Positions 15,426 through 23,254 of a DNA stretch of 64,000 nucleotides are shown piece by piece (within the stretch, counting starts at the first letter, position 1; every line of letters starts with the position of its first letter). Source of the DNA: Sporolactobacillus sp. THM19-2 (GTDB taxonomy: Bacteria; Bacillota; Bacilli; Bacillales; Sporolactobacillaceae); the NCBI RefSeq assembly GCF_004153195.1, contig NZ_SEMC01000006.1, positions 62,001 through 126,000 of the forward strand. The letters are read 5' to 3'. The notes under the pieces were generated by a model that did no database searches, was not told the origin of the DNA, and saw nothing but the letters and a program-made list of their open reading frames with translations. Both the position numbers and the translations under genes were made by a program.

Positions 15426-17798
15426 ATGAGGAGAAAGACATTCACGGCGGCCGCGATGGCGGCGGTTATCGGTCTGAGTTCCTTTACCCTGTGGGGCTTT
15501 TCAACAGCTCCGCCCGAGGATACATATGTACCGGAAAAAACAAGTTATGTATCCGATCGTCAGGGTTCATCATTCGATCTCGGGATCGCCAATGATGAAA
15601 AGATTATCGATATGCTGAAGAAAGAAGGGAAGATTCCGGAAAAGGCAAGCCGTGCGGATGCAGATAAAGCACTGCAGAAATATCTGAAGGCACGGGGTGA
15701 AGGCGCAAAGAAGGAGACAAAGGACAAGCTGCCGAAAGGGATCAGTTTTAAGGATGCAAATGAGACTGTAAAAGATAACGGGCTGACCTCGGGTAAGGGG
15801 AACAAGCTGGGTCAGGCAAAGAAAAATAAGGTTGATCCGATCTCTAAGGAAAATTATGATGGACCGGTACGTACCGATAAGGCCCTTGTTCTGGCCATTG
15901 ACTATCCGGATAACCCGAAGAGCACGATTGATCCGTCGGAAACCGATATGTATTATCCGGAATATCCTCTCGACCATTTCCAGAATATGATCTTCGGTAA
16001 AGACGGCTATACAGGACCGAACGGTGAAAAGCTGGTCTCGATGCGCCAGTTCTATGAACAGCAGTCGGGCGGAAGCTATTCGGTGAAAGGGACGGTAGCT
16101 GGCTGGTATACAGCCGATCATCCGGCGGCCTACTATGGTGGCAATGATCCGGCAACGGGCAGCGATGCACGTCCGCGCGAACTGATTTACGAGGCACTGA
16201 CTAAAGCGGCACAGGATCCAAACATTGACCTCAGTGATTATGATGTCTGGGATCGTGACGATTATGACGGTGATGGCGTGCACGCAGAACCGGATGGCAT
16301 TATTGACCATCTGATGGTCATTCACTCAGGCGTGGGTGAAGAAGCCGGCGGCGGAAAACTCGGTGCCGACGCGATCTGGTCGCATCGCTGGGTACTGGTC
16401 AATGACCAGGGCTACCTTCTGCCGATCCCCGGTGCACATTCGGACAGTGACCGGTTCGGCGGCTACCTGGTCGCCTATGACTATACCGTTGAGCCTGAAG
16501 ATGGTGCAGCCGGTGTATTCTCTCATGAATACGGCCACGATTTAGGCCTGCCTGATGAATATGATACGATCTACTCCGGAGCCGGCGAACCGATTGAATA
16601 CTGGTCGATCATGTCGGCAGGAAGCTGGGCCGGCAAAATCCCCGGTGCTGAGCCGACCGGATTCAGCCCGTATGCCAAACAGATGCTGCAAAACCTGCAC
16701 GGCGGCAACTGGCTGAGCGGGAAAACGGTTAATGCCAGTGATATCACAGACAAGGGAACGGCAATCCTTCTGGATGAGGCAGCGACTAAGGGGACGAATA
16801 GTGATGCCGTTCGGGTCGACCTGCCGGATAAAGAAACAATTGTCAATACTCCGGCGAGCGGCCAGTATGAATACTTCAGCGGCAGCGGAGACAATCTCAA
16901 TAACTCAATGACGAAGACCGTTGATCTGACAGGTGCAACAAGTGCGCAACTGACGTTCAAAACCTGGTATGATATTGAACCGGACTGGGATTACGCATCA
17001 GTTAAAGTAAACGGGAAATCGATACCGGGCAGCATCACAACGACCAGTGATCCCAATCAGCAGAATCCGGGGAACGGCATAACCGGGACCTCCGGCGGAT
17101 GGGTCGATGCGACCTTCGACCTTTCAGCCTACGCCGGTCAGAAAATTGAACTGAGCTTCAATTACTGGTCTGATGTCGCGGTTTCCTATCCCGGCTTCTA
17201 TGTGGATGATATTGCAGTGACTGCGGACGGCAGCCCGGTTGTGACCGACGGTGCGGAAGGAGAACCGGCTTTTGCCCTTGACGGATTCAAGAAGGATGAA
17301 GGTAAATTCTACTCGAATCAGTATTATCTGCTTGAATGGCGCACGCACAGTGGTGTCGATGCCGGACTGGGTCACATTCGCCGCGGGGCCAGCCTGATGA
17401 GCTATGATCCGGGTCTCTTGATCTGGTATGTCGATGATGCTTACAGCGAAAACTGGACCGGCGTTCATCCCGGTGAGGGCTATCTGGGCCTGGTTGATGC
17501 CGATCAGCGTGTAAACCGCTGGAGCGACGGCGCATTAGGCGGCACACGCTATCAGATGAATGACGCCGCGTTCAGCCTGGAAAAATCGAGTAAGATGTTC
17601 CTCGATTACACCGCAATTGACGGCTCGACGCTTAAGGATAACTTTACGAAACGCGATCCACTGTTCGACGATAGTGCCGACTTTACAGGTTCGGTTCTTC
17701 CGGACGCCGGGCGCAATATCCCGACTTTCGGACTGAAAGCACGCGTCATTGGACAGAGTAATGACGGAACGGTGGGTAAAATCCTGCTGTATAAATAA
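15426..17798 (+). CDS. ina: Secreted M6 metalloprotease, immune inhibitor A type
   Basis: 790 residues, matching the length of Bacillus immune inhibitor A. An N-terminal signal peptide (about 1-30) and a propeptide rich in Lys and Asp (about 30-130) precede the catalytic domain. The zinc motif is in 'FSHEYGHDLGLPDEYD' (HExxHxxGxxDEY). A beta-sandwich region follows with 'TWYDIEPDWDYASVKVNG' and 'YPGFYVDDIAVTADG' (MAM/VEG-like), and then a C-terminal domain. It is exported and likely degrades host or environmental proteins. A GGGGGG site precedes the ATG, and strong terminators on both sides make it a single-gene unit. Confidence 0.93.
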   Translation: MRRKTFTAAAMAAVIGLSSFTLWGFSTAPPEDTYVPEKTSYVSDRQGSSFDLGIANDEKIIDMLKKEGKIPEKASRADADKALQKYLKARGEGAKKETKDKLPKGISFKDANETVKDNGLTSGKGNKLGQAKKNKVDPISKENYDGPVRTDKALVLAIDYPDNPKSTIDPSETDMYYPEYPLDHFQNMIFGKDGYTGPNGEKLVSMRQFYEQQSGGSYSVKGTVAGWYTADHPAAYYGGNDPATGSDARPRELIYEALTKAAQDPNIDLSDYDVWDRDDYDGDGVHAEPDGIIDHLMVIHSGVGEEAGGGKLGADAIWSHRWVLVNDQGYLLPIPGAHSDSDRFGGYLVAYDYTVEPEDGAAGVFSHEYGHDLGLPDEYDTIYSGAGEPIEYWSIMSAGSWAGKIPGAEPTGFSPYAKQMLQNLHGGNWLSGKTVNASDITDKGTAILLDEAATKGTNSDAVRVDLPDKETIVNTPASGQYEYFSGSGDNLNNSMTKTVDLTGATSAQLTFKTWYDIEPDWDYASVKVNGKSIPGSITTTSDPNQQNPGNGITGTSGGWVDATFDLSAYAGQKIELSFNYWSDVAVSYPGFYVDDIAVTADGSPVVTDGAEGEPAFALDGFKKDEGKFYSNQYYLLEWRTHSGVDAGLGHIRRGASLMSYDPGLLIWYVDDAYSENWTGVHPGEGYLGLVDADQRVNRWSDGALGGTRYQMNDAAFSLEKSSKMFLDYTAIDGSTLKDNFTKRDPLFDDSADFTGSVLPDAGRNIPTFGLKARVIGQSNDGTVGKILLYK

Positions 17799-17817
17799 GG
17801 CTTATATGCAATGAAAA

Positions 17818-17856
17818 AGAGCGAAGAGACAGATCACCGTCTCTTCGCTTTTTATT
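17818..17856 (+). terminator. Terminator after the M6 protease gene
   Basis: AGCGAAGAGAC and GTCTCTTCGCT form an 11-base stem followed by TTTTTATTAT. Confidence 0.88.
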
Positions 17857-17903
17857 ATATTTTCATGAAGGAGAAATTTTTACGAAAAAAAGACGGAATC
17901 CGG

Positions 17904-18626
17904 TTAGCTATAGGCTGGTGCAGTCAAAATTCTTATCCGGTAACAATTCATCGCTGCTTTTCCAAGCTGGTCGAGCAGGTTGTTGTTGACGTAGGCTCCG
18001 ACAGCGGCACCGATACCGGGCACGAGCTGCATCATTTTGGCAAAGTCAATATAATCCCGGTATTCCATTTGAAATTCTGTCCAGTCCATATCATGAAATT
18101 CATTTTTACGGCTGTCCCATGTTTCAATGATTTTCATCGTTTCGCGGCGTACGTGATCGCTGGAAAAGGCCAGCCTGAAAATCTGCAGGAGGAAGATCCG
18201 TTCTTCATATTTACTGGTGTCAAACCCGTAAACGGCAGCTGCGTCAAAAAGGAATTTGATTTTAATCGACAAAAGGAGCGGGAAGTCAGCAAGACCCAAT
18301 AAGAGCCCCCCGGCGCCTGTTCCGGCACCTTCGATGATGGCCGTTTTCCGATAGGTTTCCATTTTTTCCTTCACGCGCTGGTCTTTTTCTTCAAGAGTCA
18401 GTCCGTACGACTGATTTTTCTTTGTCGTAAAGTGGGAACCGGTCAGAGTTGCCCGGACCATATTTTTAATGGCGACAGTGATCGCATTCTGGACTTTTTC
18501 CGGAATGTAACTGTTCATTTTTGTCTGCACTTTTTTCGACACCCGGCTGAGCAATCCGGATCGCTTTAAAATCTGTCGCTTCCAGTCCTCAATTTCCTTC
18601 CAGGCTTTTAATTCATACTCATTCAT
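17904..18626 (-). CDS. EcsC family protein
   Basis: About 240 residues. 'YELKAWKEIEDWKRQ' at the start, 'EGAGTGAGGLLLGLADFPLL' and the hydrophobic 'QLVPGIGAAVGAYVNN' near the end are typical of the EcsC family. B. subtilis EcsC is the third gene of the ecsABC exporter locus, but stand-alone paralogues like this one are common and of unknown role. The start at 18626 has AGGGGGG eight bases upstream; a longer in-frame extension to 18740 lacks a ribosome site. It is a single gene convergent with the protease gene. Confidence 0.83.
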   Translation of the reverse strand: MNEYELKAWKEIEDWKRQILKRSGLLSRVSKKVQTKMNSYIPEKVQNAITVAIKNMVRATLTGSHFTTKKNQSYGLTLEEKDQRVKEKMETYRKTAIIEGAGTGAGGLLLGLADFPLLLSIKIKFLFDAAAVYGFDTSKYEERIFLLQIFRLAFSSDHVRRETMKIIETWDSRKNEFHDMDWTEFQMEYRDYIDFAKMMQLVPGIGAAVGAYVNNNLLDQLGKAAMNCYRIRILTAPAYS

Positions 18627-18752
18627 CAACAGTCCCCCCTGGATTTTCCCCTGGTGATATAGATATACTACCATTATCTGTCTTTTCTGACTGTCGCATA
18701 CCCTATTCGTCATGCACTTTTTAGACGAAGCGGGGATCACTCTGACTGTGAA

Positions 18753-18780
18753 AAAAACTTGCCAGTCGGCAAGTTTTTCT
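18753..18780. terminator. Bidirectional hairpin between the EcsC and PhoX-like genes
   Basis: AAAAACTTGCC and GGCAAGTTTTT with a four-base loop: T-runs on both strands. On the minus strand it would end the PhoX-like transcript. Confidence 0.75.
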
Positions 18781-18827
18781 GAGATCTCATGGGTTCCGGT
18801 CCGGTTCAGAGAATGACAGTTATCTGT

Positions 18828-20570
18828 TTATCGACCGGTAAGCTGTGGCAGCTGCAGATATCCGACGTGCCCCGGATTCTGTGAGCTGACCATGAGATAC
18901 GTATATCCATGAAGATTCTGCTGAAGCTGCAGACCGGTTGCTTCTCCTCCGCCGGGGACAGAGACGATTCGAGACAATTTCTTCGTATCGATGTTGTAAG
19001 CCCAGGCGAAGTTGTTGCTGTGCATCGAACTGTCTTCAGCGATGAAAAGGGTGCGCATGCTGCCCGAATAAACGATATTGTCCGGATTGGCAATTTTATC
19101 AACGTTTGCTGTATTACCGTTTTCATCAGCAGCCGCAAGATCTTCTCCCATAACCAGTCCATCGATCGATCCGGCAACGTAATTGCTGTCGATTTGATGG
19201 CTTTCGCTGTCCTTCTGCCCTTTTGTCAAACTGAGTTCATAAACACCTCCGGCGGAAATTTTATCTACATGGATATCGTCAACCGGATCGGTGTTACCCT
19301 GAAGCATTCCTTTTTCGATATAAGACATCGCCATATAGACTTTGTTGTCTGTCTTGTTATATTCAACAGCTTCCATTTTATTAAATTCTGAAGTTGCCCC
19401 TTTGATCGCGCCGTATCTTCTGGATTCAAGAAAAGCGGCGGCTTTTTCCATGCCTGGTCTGACTTTCAGATATTCGGTTTTACCGCCGCTGCTGCTTGTG
19501 CGTACGGGGGTGAATCCATCGGCGGGAACACTGCTCGTTTCAAAAATGTCGCTGAATGTAAGGCTCTGAGCGAGTTCTTTGATTTCTTTATCAGCAGCAT
19601 GTCCCAGCTTAATCCATTTTAAGTTTGCTGCGCCGCCATCCTTTGCATCGGTCTGGATCCATTTTGCAGCATAAAGCGTACCGGCGGAGAGATCTTTGGC
19701 CTGATCAGCAATGTACATGAACATCATCGTGTAGCCACCGTCATCACCGATGTAAACGGTGCGGTTGTCCGGCATTACTGTGGTCCGCTCGAACGACAGC
19801 CGCCCCATGCTGTAGTGCTTGATTGCTGTCGCTTCGCCCTTTGCATTCACGGTAATTTCAGGAAGATGGCCGTAGAGATAAGGATTCCCGATTTTTTGCG
19901 GATCATTGTAATAGTTGCGGGCAAATTGTGTAACCGCTGAGTTGTCCGGATTCCGTTCATGAGCCCGGGCATCCGGTTCATATTCTTCCGCACCGAGGTG
20001 GGTATTCCACGGAGACAGAATGCCGGCACAGGGGGTCCAGATACCACCATCGGCTGAAAAGTCAACCGGCGTGATATCGGTAACGGTCAATTTCCCGGTT
20101 TTTTTGTCCTGTTCCACCCGGTTCAGATAGACAGCGTTGGGCAGACGTCCTATTTCCCTGTTACTGGGAATACTTTCAAAGTGGTTGATCAGGTAAAGCT
20201 TACCGGCGACTTTCATCAGTGAGTTGCTGTCAGGCGCTGTGGAGATGAAGGGCCTGCCTGAGTCGTCTGTGATGACGTGTCCCTCGGTATCCACCGTTGT
20301 TCCGGTTATCTTTCCATTAATCACATCTCCGGGTTTGAACAGAAGATTGTACGATAAGTCAACCGTACGCTGATGGCCGTTCGGATCAGTCACCCTGATT
20401 GAGGCATCGGAGTACATCAGGTCATTACGTTCCGCATCTGTCTGTGGCGCGGCCATTCCGACAAATTCGACATCCTTTACTTTTTTGTGATATCCGGGCT
20501 GTGCATAGACACTGCCCGCAGCAGGAATCAACAGAGCCAGACTGAGTACTGAGGCGACAAGTTTTTTCAT
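18828..20570 (-). CDS. Secreted PhoX-like phosphatase (DUF839)
   Basis: 580 residues. A cleavable signal peptide ends near 'AGSVYAQPG'. The body is a beta-propeller of the PhoX/DUF839 family: 'WTPCAGILSPWNTHLGAEEY' holds conserved Cys and Glu residues, and later 'NPDNIVYSGSMRTLFIAED' and 'GGEATGLQLQQNLHGYTYL' fit the C-terminal blades. PhoX enzymes are Ca/Fe-dependent phosphomonoesterases that release phosphate outside the cell. A substrate is not proven for this distant member. It is a single gene preceded by a promoter at about 20600-20627 (minus). Confidence 0.8.
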   Translation of the reverse strand: MKKLVASVLSLALLIPAAGSVYAQPGYHKKVKDVEFVGMAAPQTDAERNDLMYSDASIRVTDPNGHQRTVDLSYNLLFKPGDVINGKITGTTVDTEGHVITDDSGRPFISTAPDSNSLMKVAGKLYLINHFESIPSNREIGRLPNAVYLNRVEQDKKTGKLTVTDITPVDFSADGGIWTPCAGILSPWNTHLGAEEYEPDARAHERNPDNSAVTQFARNYYNDPQKIGNPYLYGHLPEITVNAKGEATAIKHYSMGRLSFERTTVMPDNRTVYIGDDGGYTMMFMYIADQAKDLSAGTLYAAKWIQTDAKDGGAANLKWIKLGHAADKEIKELAQSLTFSDIFETSSVPADGFTPVRTSSSGGKTEYLKVRPGMEKAAAFLESRRYGAIKGATSEFNKMEAVEYNKTDNKVYMAMSYIEKGMLQGNTDPVDDIHVDKISAGGVYELSLTKGQKDSESHQIDSNYVAGSIDGLVMGEDLAAADENGNTANVDKIANPDNIVYSGSMRTLFIAEDSSMHSNNFAWAYNIDTKKLSRIVSVPGGGEATGLQLQQNLHGYTYLMVSSQNPGHVGYLQLPQLTGR

Positions 20571-20594
20571 GGTTTACCCCATTTCTATGATTTA

Positions 20595-20627
20595 TGCTAC
20601 ATAAAAAAGTATAAGATTGATATTTTT
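20595..20627 (-). promoter_or_regulatory. Probable promoter of the PhoX-like gene
   Basis: On the minus strand TTGTTC, a 16-base AT-rich spacer and TATACT lie a short distance upstream of the start at 20570. No clear PhoP direct-repeat box could be identified by eye. Confidence 0.4.
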
Positions 20628-20806
20628 ATGAACAATGAATCTATTGTAAAAGTTTTCATATATTTATCTCGAAATCTGACAAAAGAAGCAGGTCAATGGG
20701 CCTCTTACATCTGCGTGACCCGGGGAATGTGAAGCGGCCGGCTTAATCAAGTGAACGATCCATCATGTTTATCAGATCACAGCTCATCCGCACAGGCGGA
20801 TGCCCA

Positions 20807-20834
20807 ACCAGATGAAAACCTGCAGCATAGACTA
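20807..20834 (+). promoter_or_regulatory. Possible sigma-K type promoter
   Basis: AC (20807-20808), 17 bases, then CATAGACTA (20826-20834) fits the late mother-cell consensus AC-N16/17-CATAnnnTA. The -35 is only two bases, so a chance match is possible. Confidence 0.3.
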
Positions 20835-20867
20835 TTATAAAATAGTTGGGCAGGTGTTTATAAAAAG

Positions 20868-21290
20868 ATGAATGCATTTCCGCAACAGCATCACACAGGA
20901 GAAGAAATTCCGGTATGGCCGATTGAAGGGGAAGTTGCACGTGAACAGCCGCAGGTTTTTCTTGTGCCGCCGGAAGCCATTCAAAATGAAATAAGAAGAG
21001 GGCGACGGGGTCATTTTTATCGCACGAGACTGGAAAGCTATGGACGCATGATGACGATTCAGCTGCTGTCCGTTAATCCATCGACTGGTATGGTTCAAAT
21101 GAATGTTTTTCTGCCGGGACAGCGTCGCTGGGTTTCTCATCAGGAACACTACACGGATATGTCCGGTCTCACTTATCTCGGTCCGACTCCTCCGCCCGGC
21201 GTTCCGTGGCCCGGCCGTCCCCCGCGTCCGCCGGGACCGCCACGTCCCTGGTGGTGCCCGCAGTTCCCGTGGCATCCGGCATGCAGATAA
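20868..21290 (+). CDS. Proline-rich protein, possible spore-surface protein
   Basis: 140 residues, no signal peptide, family not recognised. The first 100 residues are a compact polar domain with 'QVFLVPPEAIQNEIRRG' and 'QRRWVSHQEHYTDMSGL'. The last 40 are almost all Pro, Gly, Trp and Arg, ending 'WWCPQFPWHPACR' with two Cys. This composition is common among spore coat and exosporium proteins, and a sigma-K-like promoter lies 34 bases upstream, but this is inference. There is no strong ribosome site (AAAAAG only). A strong terminator follows. Confidence 0.6.
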   Translation: MNAFPQQHHTGEEIPVWPIEGEVAREQPQVFLVPPEAIQNEIRRGRRGHFYRTRLESYGRMMTIQLLSVNPSTGMVQMNVFLPGQRRWVSHQEHYTDMSGLTYLGPTPPPGVPWPGRPPRPPGPPRPWWCPQFPWHPACR

Positions 21291-21330
21291 AGAATAACAC
21301 GATGTTCCATAGAATTTTTAGTGTGTAAAA

Positions 21331-21364
21331 AACTGCCTCCCGGTATATTCGGGAGGCAGCTTTT
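21331..21364. terminator. Bidirectional terminator
   Basis: CTGCCTCCCG and CGGGAGGCAG give a perfect 10-base stem with T-runs on both strands (six T on the minus strand). It serves the proline-rich gene and the convergent ParB-fold gene. Confidence 0.85.
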
Positions 21365-21398
21365 CTGATTACGGGAATGTGCAACATGTGACAGACAT

Positions 21399-21770
21399 TC
21401 AGATTTCTTTATAAATATCGATTTTTTCAATCTCAGAAATCATGCTGTATGCGGTTAAACGGTGCTGACCGTCATAGAGCCCGAGCTCCTTATTGACAAT
21501 AAGCGGCGGAAGATGACCGCCTTCACGGATGTATTCAACCATTTGTTTTACATTATCCGTGTGATATCCATCATAATTTTCCGGGTGCTTTTTCCATTCC
21601 TCGTACGTCATCAGATTTTTTCCATTACTGCTAAAAGAGCATGGGGCATCATACAGATCTTTCTTATCTACTCTGGTCAGGGCAAACTGATGATCTTCCG
21701 TTCCAAATGAATCGTTTTCAATATCACTGTACTTACTGCAGATTTCTTTCCCGTTCAGGATCTCTGTCAT
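21399..21770 (-). CDS. Small ParB/sulfiredoxin-fold protein
   Basis: About 123 residues. 'MVEYIREGGHLPPLIVNKEL' followed by 'LYDGQHRLTAYSM' matches the ParB N-terminal fold with its GxxR-type motif (here DGQHR), also used in sulfiredoxins and some nucleases or NTPases. There is no helix-turn-helix domain, so it is not a chromosome-partition ParB. The ATG at 21770 is chosen because AAGGGG lies six bases upstream. It is flanked by unrelated genes. The function is unknown; stand-alone proteins of this fold are often accessory or phage-derived. Confidence 0.65.
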   Translation of the reverse strand: MTEILNGKEICSKYSDIENDSFGTEDHQFALTRVDKKDLYDAPCSFSSNGKNLMTYEEWKKHPENYDGYHTDNVKQMVEYIREGGHLPPLIVNKELGLYDGQHRLTAYSMISEIEKIDIYKEI

Positions 21771-21984
21771 ATGCAACCCCTTCTTTTAAAATTCACCACG
21801 TCGCGGATTCGGAGGCGTCTATTCCTGTCTATTGTAACTTTAATTTAATATAGATTGAGCCATATTGCAAAGGAAAGAAGGATCAGGGCGTAAAAGTAAT
21901 TGCATCTATTAGCGGGCTTATCGTTGACATGATGGACTCTTTTGGTAAACTGAATGATAAACATGACGAAAAGAAGGGATCTCT

Positions 21985-22479
21985 GTGTCATTAGAAGATG
22001 TTAAAGCCTATTTCCGACCATTCAACCGTGATAAGGATATTATAGAACTCCAGCTCTCCAGTGCAACCGTTGACCTTGCTGCCGAACATCTGCATGTCGA
22101 GCCGGAACGCATTGCGAAGACACTGGCCTTTCGTGGTGAAAATAAGGAAGGCGCCATGCTGGTCGTAACGGCAGGTGATGCGCGGATTGATAATAAAAAA
22201 TTCCGTAAAACTTTTGGCTTTAAAGCGCACATGCTTTCTGCGGATGAAACGCTGGATCTTGTCGGACATGCCATTGGCGGTGTCTGCCCGTTTGCTGTAA
22301 AACATGACTGGCCGGTCTATATGGATGAGTCGCTCAAAAGGTTTAAAACCGTTTTTCCGGCATGCGGAAGTAGTAATTCTGCTATTGAACTGACTATAGA
22401 TGAGCTTTATTCATATGGAAAGGGGAAAGCCTGGGTTGACGTCTGCAAGGACTGGCCGGAAGTGGAGAAAGAAGGATGA
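21985..22479 (+). CDS. YbaK/ProX-type aminoacyl-tRNA deacylase
   Basis: 164 residues. 'RIAKTLAFR', 'VVTAGDARIDNKKFRKTFG', 'AIGGVCPFAV' and 'VFPACGSSNSAIEL' are the conserved parts of the YbaK/EbsC editing fold. The invariant Lys lies in 'AKTLAF'. Members hydrolyse mischarged Cys- or Ala-tRNA(Pro) in trans. The start is GTG at 21985 with AGAAGGGA upstream. It stands alone. Confidence 0.9.
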   Translation: MSLEDVKAYFRPFNRDKDIIELQLSSATVDLAAEHLHVEPERIAKTLAFRGENKEGAMLVVTAGDARIDNKKFRKTFGFKAHMLSADETLDLVGHAIGGVCPFAVKHDWPVYMDESLKRFKTVFPACGSSNSAIELTIDELYSYGKGKAWVDVCKDWPEVEKEG

Positions 22480-22587
22480 TCCCGGTTGTTACACGAAAAA
22501 ATGACCCGCTTTGTGTTTTTGCCCGTCCGGTTGCGGACGTTGCGTAGAAAACAGGCCCGGCATCGCTGCCCGGTGGCTCAATAAATG

Positions 22588-22776
22588 AGTAGACGGAGGA
22601 ATTCCGGTTAACTTAGTAAAAAGGATATAAGCGAGTTTCAATAGACGGAGAAATTCCGCCTATTGACTCAAGAAACATGAAAATGAGAGATTATTCATTG
22701 TCTAATCGGAAAAATTCCGCTTATGATACGCTGAAACCCGTTTGATTCTGCATTTAAGCGATAAATCTCCGCTTAT
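22588..22776. repeat. Four-hairpin intergenic array, copy 1
   Basis: Four short palindromic units built on AATAGACGGA-GAAA-TTCCGCCTATT-like sequence lie at about 22588-22610, 22639-22664, 22701-22724 and 22752-22776. Each can fold as a hairpin with CGGA/TCCG core arms. Unit spacing is about 51, 62 and 51 bases. The same four-unit layout recurs at 53012-53201. It does not code for protein. Confidence 0.8.
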
Positions 22777-22925
22777 TAAGCAGAAAATAAAGATCCTGTC
22801 GATTGTCTGGTTCGTGCGGCTGGTGTGATCCATCCTGATCTAAATGTTACCCATGATGGACAGGATCAGCCCTTTAATTCAGACTATGGAAGGCACGAGA
22901 TTTCTGCCGGAAATTTCCATTAAAT

Positions 22926-22967
22926 CGCGAAGAACCGCCTGCAGATGCAGACGGCTTTTTATTACTC
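22926..22967 (+). terminator. Terminator-like hairpin
   Basis: CCGCCTGCA and TGCAGACGG arms followed by CTTTTTATTA. There is no gene immediately upstream, so it may belong to the non-coding transcript or to a lost gene. Confidence 0.45.
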
Positions 22968-23003
22968 TGAAAAAAAATTGCCGCAGCGCATTTGAAAAAT
23001 GAT

Positions 23004-23147
23004 AAAAGAAACTTCGATCAGTGGGGCTTTCGGGCGCACAGGACGCCCTCGTTTTTATCCGTTGTCATCTCCCGTCAGTTTGAGCCCCACCCGGTCCTGC
23101 TTGTATCCCCGCATGACCCTGAGGGGATACGGCCCGTTCATGCAGGA
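23004..23147 (+). repeat. Structured intergenic repeat family, copy A
   Basis: Begins GAAACTTCGATCAG and ends CCCGTTCATGCAGGA. Internal perfect stems: GGGCG/CGCCC (23032-23036/23043-23047), GTGGGGCT/AGCCCCAC (23021-23028/23083-23090), GTATCCCC/GGGGATAC (23103-23110/23123-23130) and TCCTGC/GCAGGA (23095-23100/23142-23147). Related copies are at 25832, 33013 and 43219. This looks like a folded RNA rather than a gene. Confidence 0.75.
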
Positions 23148-23211
23148 AAAATCTTTCAGCCCAACAAATTTCGTGTTATGATGTTATGATGTATATCAGG
23201 TCACAGGCACG

Positions 23212-23223
23212 AACGTGTACGTT
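23212..23223. promoter_or_regulatory. Palindrome before the first DHA2 exporter
   Basis: AACGT-GT-ACGTT lies 31 bases before the start codon, downstream of TATGAT-like -10 candidates (23175-23188). It could be an operator for the nearby Rrf2 or another repressor; there is no direct support. Confidence 0.3.
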
Positions 23224-23254
23224 GATGATTAAGAAATAAGAGAAGAGTGAAATA

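Noticed and set aside
15570-16325. Long minus-strand frame (about 250 residues) inside the M6 protease gene
   Set aside because: It is the antisense shadow of a well-supported gene, lacks any family motif and ribosome site, and arises from the codon bias of the plus-strand gene.
22588-22776. CRISPR array
   Set aside because: The four units are different palindromes with unequal spacing, not identical direct repeats with unique spacers, and no cas gene is near.
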